Assembly (NCBI RefSeq): GCF_023073355.1 | Contig: NZ_JADPJI010000002.1 | Coordinates: forward strand, 1,116,001 to 1,180,000 | Length of the DNA stretch: 64,000 nucleotides | Reading direction: 5' to 3' | Origin: Bradyrhizobium sp. 199 | GTDB taxonomy: Bacteria > Pseudomonadota > Alphaproteobacteria > Rhizobiales > Xanthobacteraceae | Shown: positions 50,513 through 57,893 of the stretch, one piece after another | Layout of the letters: the number at the start of each line of letters is the position of its first letter | Position numbering within the stretch: the first letter of the stretch is position 1 | Notes under the pieces: generated by a model | The model's input: the letters and a program-made list of their open reading frames with translations, nothing else | Databases searched by the model: none | What the model was told of the DNA's origin: nothing | Position numbers and translations under genes: made by a program

Positions 50513-51682
50513 ATGTCCGTCCGCATCGTCGACGTCCGAGAGATCACCAAGCCGATCTCATCGCCGATCCGCAACGCCTATATCGATTTCACCAAGATGA
50601 CGACCAGCCTCGTTGCCGTCGTCACCGACGTGGTGCGCGACGGCAGGCGGGTCGTCGGCTACGGCTTCAATTCCAACGGCCGCTACGGCCAGGGCGGACT
50701 GATCCGCGAACGCTTCGCCTCGCGTATTCTGGAGACCGATCCGAAGTCGCTTCTCAACGTATCGGGTGACAATCTCGACCCCGACAAGGTCTGGGCCGCG
50801 ATGATGACCAACGAGAAGCCGGGCGGCCATGGCGAGCGCTCGGTCGCGGTCGGCACCATCGACATGGCGGTGTGGGATGCGGTGGCGAAGATCGCGGGCA
50901 AGCCGCTGTTCCGGCTGCTGGCCGAGCGCCACGGCGTCACTGCCAATCCGCGCGTCTTCGTCTATGCCGCCGGCGGCTATTACTATCCCGGCAAGGATCT
51001 CTCGATGCTGCGCGGCGAGATGCGCGGCTACCTCGATCGCGGTTACAACGTCGTGAAGATGAAGATCGGCGGCGCGCCGATTGATGAGGATCGGACCCGC
51101 ATCGAGGCAGTGCTGAAGGAGATCGGCAAGGACGCGCAGCTCGCGGTCGATGCCAACGGCCGCTTCAATCTGGAGACCGGCATCGCCTACGCAAAAATGC
51201 TGCGCGACTATCCGCTGTTCTGGTACGAGGAGGTCGGCGATCCCCTCGACTACGCGTTGCAAGCCGCGCTCGCCGAATTCTATCCAGGCCCGATGGCAAC
51301 CGGCGAAAACCTGTTCAGCCACCAGGACGCCCGCAACCTCATCCGCTACGGCGGCATGCGCCCCGACCGCGACTGGCTGCAATTCGACTGCGCCCTGTCC
51401 TACGGCCTGTGCGAATACCAGCGCACGCTGGAAGTCCTGAAGACCCACGGCTGGTCGCCCAGCCGCTGCATCCCGCACGGCGGACACCAGATGTCGCTCA
51501 ACATAGCGGCTGGTCTGGGCCTCGGCGGCAACGAAAGCTATCCCGACCTGTTCCAGCCCTACGGCGGCTTCCCCGACGGCGTCCGCGTCGAGAACGGCCA
51601 CATCACCATGCCCGATCTTCCCGGCATCGGCTTCGAAGGCAAATCCGATCTCTACAAGGAGATGAAGGCGCTGGCGGAGTAA
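50513..51682 (+). CDS. tarD: D(-)-tartrate dehydratase
   Basis: Enolase-superfamily enzyme dehydrating D-tartrate to oxaloacetate. The 389-residue product matches the structurally studied B. japonicum TarD as I recall it: MSVRIVDVREITKPISSPIR at the N-terminus, catalytic K184 in VVKMKIGGAP, metal ligands D213, E239 and E265, and H322 in CIPHGGHQ at the same numbers. The enzyme is cytosolic and Mg2+-dependent. It stands alone downstream of a repeat; no tartrate transporter or regulator is adjacent. Identity as TarD rather than another MR-subgroup dehydratase rests on the full-length match from memory. Confidence 0.93.
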   Translation: MSVRIVDVREITKPISSPIRNAYIDFTKMTTSLVAVVTDVVRDGRRVVGYGFNSNGRYGQGGLIRERFASRILETDPKSLLNVSGDNLDPDKVWAAMMTNEKPGGHGERSVAVGTIDMAVWDAVAKIAGKPLFRLLAERHGVTANPRVFVYAAGGYYYPGKDLSMLRGEMRGYLDRGYNVVKMKIGGAPIDEDRTRIEAVLKEIGKDAQLAVDANGRFNLETGIAYAKMLRDYPLFWYEEVGDPLDYALQAALAEFYPGPMATGENLFSHQDARNLIRYGGMRPDRDWLQFDCALSYGLCEYQRTLEVLKTHGWSPSRCIPHGGHQMSLNIAAGLGLGGNESYPDLFQPYGGFPDGVRVENGHITMPDLPGIGFEGKSDLYKEMKALAE

Positions 51683-51763
51683 ACGACGATCGAGTGAGCT
51701 GCTCGTTGTCTTCGCGAATGTTGCAGCACGGCCGCAAGTTGCGGATGTCTGCCACTGCTTCGA

Positions 51764-52912
51764 TCATCGCCGCACGGCCGCCGCTTGTGGCAGCAGCATC
51801 GGCTGCCACACACCATACATTAGCGTGCGCCACAGCCATTCGATCGGGCCGTACCGGTAGTGACGCAGCCACCATGCGCTGAACAGCACCTGTCCGGCGT
51901 AGACGGTCATGCCGATTGTGAGGGCTTGCGTAATGCCGAGCCGCCCGAACAGGCCAAGGCCGTAGCCGTAAAAAATCCAGCCGAAGATGACGGATTGTGC
52001 GACGTAGTTGGTGAAGGCCATCCGGCCCAACGGCGCGGCCCAGCCGAGCAGCCTCTTGCCGCGCTCGAAACTGGTGATGCCGAGAACGGCGGCACCATAG
52101 CCCAGCGCCAGCACGATGGTGCCAAGTGGCTCGATGCCGACATAGAGTAAGGCCGTGCCGAGACTGATACTGGGGAGCGCGATGACGAACTGGCCGCGTG
52201 CATTGTGCAGAATGCCGCTACGCCATGCCAGCGCTCCGACCAGAAACAGCCCGATCGTGCGTAAAAAGACGAACGCGTGCAAAGACGCGATGAGGGGAAT
52301 TTCGCGAAGGCGGAACGCCAGCACCTCGATGAAGCCGCCCGTCGCGTAGGTACGATTTGCGTCCATGACATCCCGCCAGATCGCGGCGCTGCTGGGAAAC
52401 AATCCGGCCGGCGGAAACGCTTGCATGGCCAGATACAGCGCGAGAGACGCCAGCGCGGCGAGAGCAACCAGCCAGGACGGACCAAACAGGAAGGGCAGCA
52501 CGATAAACCCCGCCAGTGCATATTCGGCGAGAATATCGCCGTTCCAGATCAGGCAGAGGTGAATGAGTCCGAACACCAGCAGCGCAGCTAGGCGGCGCAG
52601 GAGGAGCGAGGTGCGGCGTCCGCTGTTCTCGAGCCGATCGAATTGAATGGCAAGACCCGCGCCGAACAGAAGCGAAAACAGCGCAAATGCCTTTAGTTCG
52701 ATGGCTTGTGTCAGGATCGCTTCGATGGCGCGATCGACCGGAGATGCCAACAGCTTGGGGCCAAGAAACTGTTCGAAGATCGAAACGCGGAATTCCATCA
52801 CGACGTTGATTGCCATGACCCCAAGCAGAGCGATGCCTCGCAGCACGTCGATGGCGTCAATCCGCTCCGAGGGGTTGGCAGGCCGGGGAGATGCGACGCT
52901 ATCGGAAGTCAT
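51764..52912 (-). CDS. DUF418 integral membrane protein
   Basis: A 382-residue polytopic membrane protein. The N-terminus has the DUF418 family pattern RIDAIDVLRGIALLGVMAIN. About eight hydrophobic segments follow, and the C-terminal GKRLLGWAAPLGRMAFTNYVAQSVI and WLRHYRYGPIEWLWRTLMYG are the DUF418 signature. Function unknown; related proteins are annotated as putative transporters or acyltransferase-like. The ATG at 52912 is the family start. No operon partner. Confidence 0.87.
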   Translation of the reverse strand: MTSDSVASPRPANPSERIDAIDVLRGIALLGVMAINVVMEFRVSIFEQFLGPKLLASPVDRAIEAILTQAIELKAFALFSLLFGAGLAIQFDRLENSGRRTSLLLRRLAALLVFGLIHLCLIWNGDILAEYALAGFIVLPFLFGPSWLVALAALASLALYLAMQAFPPAGLFPSSAAIWRDVMDANRTYATGGFIEVLAFRLREIPLIASLHAFVFLRTIGLFLVGALAWRSGILHNARGQFVIALPSISLGTALLYVGIEPLGTIVLALGYGAAVLGITSFERGKRLLGWAAPLGRMAFTNYVAQSVIFGWIFYGYGLGLFGRLGITQALTIGMTVYAGQVLFSAWWLRHYRYGPIEWLWRTLMYGVWQPMLLPQAAAVRR

Positions 52913-52954
52913 TGCGCTATGAAATCCGGTTGCGCCTCGCGAATTATCTGTCGC

Positions 52955-54307
52955 TTACGACAACCGCATATCCAGCAACCGTCGCCCTTCGCCCTTCAGC
53001 AGCTTCTTCACCGCGTTCGACGCCACGACCTCGCCGTCGTTGGCATACGCTTCGTGGTTCTTCTCGATGTCGTCGAGGCGGTAGAGGTAATTGACCATCA
53101 CGCCGGCCGATTCCCTCAATCCCTTCGGCGACAGGTCCCCCAGCCAGTTGATGCGCTCGAGCCGGGCGCCGTTGCCGAGATGGAAGCGGGCGACGGAGTC
53201 GATCAGCTTGCCCTTCGGCGTGCGCGCCTTGAGGAAGTAGTGCGCAGCTAATGGTTCCAGCACGCTGCGGAGCAGGGCCGTCGTCTCGGGGCTCTCGAAC
53301 CATTTGGCATCGTCGAGGCGCTTCAGCGCCTCGCGGTCCTCGTCCGACAACGGCAAGTCCTTGTCCTGCTTCACCCAGGCCATGAAGCCCGGCACCGGCG
53401 AAAGCGTCACGAAGGTGTCGAGCTTGGGCGTCTCGCGGCGCAGCTCCTCGACCACCTGCTTGATCAGGAAGCTGCCGAAGGAGATGCCGCCGAGGCCGCG
53501 CTGGGTGTTGGAGATCGAATAGAACACGGCGGTGCGCGCTCGGTCGATCGGCAGATGCTGGCGGTCCACCGCGAGCAGCGGTGCGATCGCGCCCGGGATG
53601 GTCTCGGTCAGCGCCACCTCGACGAAGATCAGGGGCTCGTCGACCATCGCGGGATGGAAGAAGGCGTAGCAGCGCCGGTCGACCGGATCGATACGTCGGC
53701 GCAGATCGTCCCAATCGCTGATCTCGTGCACGGCTTCATAACGAATGATCTTTTCGAGGATGTTGGCCGGGGTCGACCAGTCGATCCTGCGCAGCACGAG
53801 AAACCCCCTGTTGAACCACGAAGAGAGAAGATGGGAGACGTCGCGATCGAGCGCGGCGAGATCGGTATGTCCGTTCATCATGTCGAGCAGATCGGCGCGC
53901 ATGCTGACGAGATCGCCAGTGCCGCCGGGCGCGCGGTTGAGCCGGCGGATCAGCTCCTGCCGGCGCGGCTCCGAGGCGAAATGCAGCGCGCTTGCGTCCT
54001 CGTCGCTCGGCTCGGCGCGCCATTTCTCGATCGCCCTGGACAGGCGCTCCCGATCGGGGCCGAAATCGCGCACCAATCCGTCGAAGAAGGCGCGGCGTCC
54101 CGCCGCATCCAGCTCCCGATAGATGTCGAGCACCTCGCGCGCGATGGCGGTGCCGGAGGCTTCGCCCCGGCCCGACAGCAGCGCATCGCAGAGCTCGATC
54201 AGCCCATCGGCATCCCGTCTGGTGTCAGCGGAGTCTCCCCGACGAAGCAGCGTGCGGCCGCGCTCGGAGATGGTGGCGAGCAGGTCGGAGAAGAAGGCGT
54301 TGGCCAT
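52955..54307 (-). CDS. Malonyl-CoA decarboxylase
   Basis: A 450-residue enzyme converting malonyl-CoA to acetyl-CoA and CO2. An N-terminal helical domain (about 1-165) is followed by the GNAT-like catalytic domain with RRCYAFFHPAMVDEPLIFVEVAL (211-233), the Ser-containing VFYSISNTQRGLGGISFG (261-278) and the His-containing ARFHLGNGARLERINWLGD near 385-403. Length is normal for the bacterial MatA type. No matB (malonyl-CoA synthetase) or matC (transporter) is adjacent, unlike the mat operon of Rhizobium, so it may work in general malonyl-CoA turnover. Confidence 0.92.
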   Translation of the reverse strand: MANAFFSDLLATISERGRTLLRRGDSADTRRDADGLIELCDALLSGRGEASGTAIAREVLDIYRELDAAGRRAFFDGLVRDFGPDRERLSRAIEKWRAEPSDEDASALHFASEPRRQELIRRLNRAPGGTGDLVSMRADLLDMMNGHTDLAALDRDVSHLLSSWFNRGFLVLRRIDWSTPANILEKIIRYEAVHEISDWDDLRRRIDPVDRRCYAFFHPAMVDEPLIFVEVALTETIPGAIAPLLAVDRQHLPIDRARTAVFYSISNTQRGLGGISFGSFLIKQVVEELRRETPKLDTFVTLSPVPGFMAWVKQDKDLPLSDEDREALKRLDDAKWFESPETTALLRSVLEPLAAHYFLKARTPKGKLIDSVARFHLGNGARLERINWLGDLSPKGLRESAGVMVNYLYRLDDIEKNHEAYANDGEVVASNAVKKLLKGEGRRLLDMRLS

Positions 54308-54450
54308 CTGGGCTTTCGTGTCAGGTTTGTGCGTTGCGGGAAGTTTACACGGAATTTGGGCGGAAGCCGATCACAATCAAGCGGAGGAATGCGGCATCTT
54401 TGGTGGTGCCATGTCGCCCCGACGAAGCTGTCATGAAAAAGGCGAGGCAT

Positions 54451-54476
54451 GAAAAAGCCCCGGGAGGCCCAGGGCT
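54451..54476 (-). terminator. Intrinsic terminator of the outer-membrane protein gene
   Basis: Reading the minus strand, GCCCTGGG-CCT-CCCGGGGC forms an 8-base stem with one G-T pair and is followed by TTTTTC. It lies 38 bases after the stop of the gene at 54514-55314 and before malonyl-CoA decarboxylase. Confidence 0.8.
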
Positions 54477-54513
54477 TAAACTTGCTCGATCATTCGCTCG
54501 AAGAGAGTAATGA

Positions 54514-55314
54514 TCAGTACTTCGCCACCACGGCGCCGCCAAATCGATAGTTGATGCCAAGTCGGAACGTATCCATCTCCTGCCGGAAACGATATGTGAT
54601 GAAGCTAGTCGGAAAGGCCGGATCGAGCGCAGTTACGTTTGTCGTTCCTAGATCAATATGGAGATATTCGCCCTTCAGGCTCCAATTCGGCGCAAAGCCC
54701 CATTCAACGCCGGCGCCAGCGACCCAGCCAAAGCGCGTGTTGCTGGAGCTTCCAGCAAATGAACCAACTGCAATTGGCGTGGCGACGTCGGAAGCCCTGG
54801 TCTTGACGCCGCCATAGGCCGCGCCACCGGTCCCATAAAACAGAACGTTGTTGATAGCAAAGCCCAGCCGACCGCGGAAAGTACCGAACCAGTCGATATG
54901 GTCGCGTCCCGTGGACGTCGTCGTTGCCAGGCCCGGCGGCGTCACGACCGTTGTGTTCGAGCGGCCGATGTCAGCACCCTGAATATCGGTTTCGACGCCG
55001 AAGACTAGTCTCTCGACCTGCCAGTTGTAGCCGGCCTGCCCGCCGCCAAAATAGCCGTCATGTTTCGCATTCAGATTCGGTACCTGACCCACCGCGATAG
55101 CCGGGGCGAAGGTGGGCGAGGCGGCAACGCGATCGCCGGTCGTGGTACTCCAGGAACCGCCTGCGTTCACGCCGACATACCACCCGGACCAGCTATAGCT
55201 TGGGGCAACCACGATCGCGGGCGCCTTGGTGTAAGGGCGTGCAGCCATGTCAGCCGCGGAAGCGCTCACAGCACTGGCAGCCAGAATGGAAACAGCGAGG
55301 ACGATATTTTTCAT
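54514..55314 (-). CDS. Outer-membrane beta-barrel protein (Omp25/31 type)
   Basis: A 266-residue protein with a signal peptide (about 1-20, MKNIVLAVSILAASAVSASA). An eight-stranded barrel follows, as in Brucella/rhizobial Omp25/Omp31 proteins: WSGWYVGVNAGGSW, GYFGGGQAGYNWQ, FGTFRGRLGFA, VLFYGTGGAAYGG, FGWVAGAGVEWGF, WSLKGEYLHIDLG and a C-terminal TFRLGINYRFG ending in aromatic-basic residues. The ATG at 55314 gives the clean signal peptide. It stands alone and is followed by an intrinsic terminator. Structural or adhesion role. Confidence 0.92.
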   Translation of the reverse strand: MKNIVLAVSILAASAVSASAADMAARPYTKAPAIVVAPSYSWSGWYVGVNAGGSWSTTTGDRVAASPTFAPAIAVGQVPNLNAKHDGYFGGGQAGYNWQVERLVFGVETDIQGADIGRSNTTVVTPPGLATTTSTGRDHIDWFGTFRGRLGFAINNVLFYGTGGAAYGGVKTRASDVATPIAVGSFAGSSSNTRFGWVAGAGVEWGFAPNWSLKGEYLHIDLGTTNVTALDPAFPTSFITYRFRQEMDTFRLGINYRFGGAVVAKY

Positions 55315-55467
55315 AGAGATCTCAACTAAAGAATTGTTTTCAGGATCAAGCGGCTGGGGCGATGAGTCTGAATCATGCAGGCTTGCGACAGCGGAGGCAA
55401 TTGACGGAACGGAAATAGGGGGCGAGTGCCTCCACACAATTTGGGTATGTTGCAAAAAAGCATCGCA

Positions 55468-56277
55468 CTACCCTTTCCCCGCAAACTCCGTCGGCGTCCG
55501 TCCCGTCACCTGACGGAACGCCGCCGAAAACGCTGGCACGCTGGCATAGCCGAGCGATGTCGCGAGCTGCTTCACCGACACACTGGCGTCGGTCGACAGC
55601 CGCTGGATCGCCGCGGCGATGCGGGCGCGCTGGCACCAGCTCTTGAAGCTCAATTGCGTCTCCGTCGAGAACAGCCGTGATAGCGTTCGCGCCGAGGTTC
55701 CGACCTCGCGGGCGAGCGTGTCGATGTCATGCAGACCGATGGGATCGTCGAGCACGATCATCGCGGCGCGGCGGCAGCGCACTTCGCGCGGCAGCGGCAC
55801 GAAGGTCGCGGAATCCTCGGCCTGGTGCAGTTCGAGCATGACGAGCCGAACCAGCAGCTCGGTGCGCTCCTCCGTGTTGCGCGCATCGAACAGCGCGAGG
55901 ATCGCCTGGTTCAGCAGCGGCGAGACCCGCACCACGAATTCCCTGGTCAATCCCTCATGGCGCTGCTCGCGCTGCAGCCAAGGCAGGTCGAAATACAGCG
56001 TCCGCATCTCGATGTCGGCGAGCAGGTCGATGGCGTGCTCGAGCCCGGCCGGGACCCAGACGGCCCGGTCCGGCGGCACCAGCCAGCGTCCCCCGGGCGT
56101 CGTCACCTGCATCGTGCCCTTGGCCGCATAGATCAGCTGCGCTTCGCGGTGCAAATGCGGGTCGATCCGCATGCCCCTGGGATAGTCGCGCGCGACCAGG
56201 TGCACGCCGGCGGGCGAGCGGTGGTTGCTCCGGACCTTCCGGAGGATTGGCGTTTCCAAGACAGTCATTGGCAGCAT
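55468..56277 (-). CDS. AraC-family transcriptional regulator
   Basis: A 269-residue regulator with an N-terminal cupin sensor domain (HLHREAQLIYAAKGTMQV, PPDRAVWVPAGLEHAI) and a C-terminal double helix-turn-helix (IDTLAREVGTSARTLSRLF and VKQLATSLGYASVPAFSAAFRQVTGRTPTEF). It belongs to the cupin-AraC group often sitting beside exporters. ATGs at 56277 and 56268 are both possible. It diverges from an MFS gene with only 53 bases between the starts, so it probably controls that transporter; the inducer is unknown. Confidence 0.92.
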   Translation of the reverse strand: MLPMTVLETPILRKVRSNHRSPAGVHLVARDYPRGMRIDPHLHREAQLIYAAKGTMQVTTPGGRWLVPPDRAVWVPAGLEHAIDLLADIEMRTLYFDLPWLQREQRHEGLTREFVVRVSPLLNQAILALFDARNTEERTELLVRLVMLELHQAEDSATFVPLPREVRCRRAAMIVLDDPIGLHDIDTLAREVGTSARTLSRLFSTETQLSFKSWCQRARIAAAIQRLSTDASVSVKQLATSLGYASVPAFSAAFRQVTGRTPTEFAGKG

Positions 56278-56330
56278 CCCGTCATGGGGAGGACATATAA
56301 CTGATTTCGCAGCAGGAGAGGATTCGGGAA

Positions 56331-57503
56331 ATGAACAGCCCCAGCCGGGTGATCAGTTTCGTCAACGCAGGCCATTTCATCGACCATTATGCGATGCTGA
56401 TCTTCGCCGCCGCCGTCATCATCATGGGGCCGGCGCTCGGCATGGCCTATTCGGAACTTTTGCCTTACGCGACGCCGGGCTTCGTTGCCTTCGGCGCCGG
56501 CTCCCTGCTCACCGGCTGGCTGGGGGACCGCTGGAGCCGCCGCCACATGATGCTGATCTTCTTCGTCGGCATCGGTGCTTCCATGATCTCGGTCGGCTTC
56601 GTGCAGACCCCGGCGCAGCTCGGTGCCGCGTTGCTGGCGATCGGCATCTTCGCCTCGATCTATCATCCCGTCGGCACCGCCATGATCGTGTCCTATGCCG
56701 ACCGGCTCGGCCGCGAGATGGGCATCAACGGCGTCTGGGGCAATCTCGGCGTTGCCTCCTCGGCGCTGGTCACCGGCGTGATCGGCCAATATCTCGGCTG
56801 GCGCTGTGCCTTCATCGTTCCCGGCGTGGTCACGATCCTGATCGGGGTCGCCTTTGCGATGATGGTCGTGCATGAGGATCGCAAGGGCGCCAAGCAGGCG
56901 GCGGCGCAGGCGCGGGTGGCAAAACAGGACATGTGGCGCGTGGTGCTGTCGCTGCTCATCGTCGTGATCGCGATCTCGACCACGTTCAACGCCGTTACGG
57001 TGGCGCTGCCAAAACTGTTTGCGGAGCGGCTCGCTGATCTCACCAAAAGCCCGGCGCTGCTCGGCGTCATCGCGGCCTGCGTCTACGTGTTCGGCGCGAT
57101 GACGCAGTACACGATCGGTCGGCTGCTGGACCGCTACTCGCTGAAGACCGTGGCGCTGCCGCTGTCCTTCATGCTGGCGCCGTTCCTGTATCTGGCCGCG
57201 ACCCTCAACAATCTGCCGCTGATCCTGGTCTCGATCGGCATCGTCATGGGCGCGTTCGGGCAGGTCACGGTGAACGACGCCATGGTCGGCAAATACACCA
57301 GCGAGGAATGGCGCTCGCGCGCCTACGCCGTGCGCTATTTCATCGGCTTCACCGCGGCGGGTGCCTCGGTCGGCCTGGTCGCCTGGCTCTACGAGCAGGG
57401 CGGCTTCGTCACCATGCTGCACGCCTTCGCCGCGCTCTGCCTGCTCGCCATCGCAGCCGCGATCATCCTGCCGCGCGAGATCAGGACGCCGCAGGCGGTG
57501 TGA
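56331..57503 (+). CDS. MFS transporter, fosmidomycin-resistance-like
   Basis: A 390-residue inner-membrane transporter of the major facilitator superfamily with about 12 helices. The N-terminal SFVNAGHFIDHYAMLIFAAAVII, the motif GDRWSRRHMM in the loop 2-3 position, FASIYHPVGTAMI and NGVWGNLGVASSALVTG resemble the Fsr (fosmidomycin resistance) subgroup. The substrate is unknown. The start codon follows GGAGAGG. It is divergent from the cupin-AraC regulator and followed by an inverted repeat. Confidence 0.88.
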   Translation: MNSPSRVISFVNAGHFIDHYAMLIFAAAVIIMGPALGMAYSELLPYATPGFVAFGAGSLLTGWLGDRWSRRHMMLIFFVGIGASMISVGFVQTPAQLGAALLAIGIFASIYHPVGTAMIVSYADRLGREMGINGVWGNLGVASSALVTGVIGQYLGWRCAFIVPGVVTILIGVAFAMMVVHEDRKGAKQAAAQARVAKQDMWRVVLSLLIVVIAISTTFNAVTVALPKLFAERLADLTKSPALLGVIAACVYVFGAMTQYTIGRLLDRYSLKTVALPLSFMLAPFLYLAATLNNLPLILVSIGIVMGAFGQVTVNDAMVGKYTSEEWRSRAYAVRYFIGFTAAGASVGLVAWLYEQGGFVTMLHAFAALCLLAIAAAIILPREIRTPQAV

Positions 57504-57541
57504 GGACCTCGTGTTCCGGCCAAGGGCAGCGAAGCGGAGCG

Positions 57542-57596
57542 CAGAGCCGGGACCGAGAGCGCCACGAATCCCCGTCTCGCAGGGGACCCGGCTCTG
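57542..57596. repeat. Inverted repeat downstream of the MFS gene
   Basis: CAGAGCCGGG (57542-57551) pairs perfectly with CCCGGCTCTG (57587-57596), with GGGACC/GGACCC extending the symmetry. The flanks (GCAGCGAAGCGGAGCGC and GCGCTGCGCTGCGTCCGGGGCAC in shorter form) resemble the common Bradyrhizobium repeat. It may terminate the MFS transcript. Confidence 0.65.
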
Positions 57597-57809
57597 CCGC
57601 GCACGCTGAAGCGCTGCGCTGCGTCCGGGGCACGAGAGGGTGAGGCGGCACGCCCGGCACACCAACCACGATGCTATTCTGCCAGTGTGTCGCCCGACGG
57701 CGCAAGCCATTTCGGCAGAGCCGAAAATTTCTCAAGCCTTTCAAAGCCATCTCTACTGTGCATGGGGTTGTTTCCGACTTTCTGTTGTCGCTGTCTGTCT
57801 CACACGTCA

Positions 57810-57837
57810 GGAACCCGCTCCACCTCCCGCGGGTTCT
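57810..57837 (+). promoter_or_regulatory. EcfG-like site overlapping a stem-loop upstream of the antiporter gene
   Basis: GGAAC (57810-57814) is followed after 17 bases by GGTT (57832-57835), one base off the EcfG -10. The same bases form a perfect hairpin GAACCCGC-N10-GCGGGTTC. The antiporter starts 60 bases downstream. It could be a promoter, an operator or a leader hairpin. Confidence 0.4.
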
Positions 57838-57893
57838 ACTTGCGGTCGCCACCGGCATCCCGCCTGGGCGGACGAAGGGGGAAAATCACCTGC

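Larger units (their letters stand above)
57504..57893. other. Intergenic region with inverted repeat and leader stem-loop
   Basis: No gene supported. 57542-57596 holds the inverted repeat CAGAGCCGGG / CCCGGCTCTG within a longer, partly complementary element. 57810-57837 holds a GGAAC-N17-GGTT promoter-like site and an 8-base stem. In-frame extension of the antiporter leftward (to 57687) gives Ser/Arg-rich residues with no family similarity. Confidence 0.6.
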
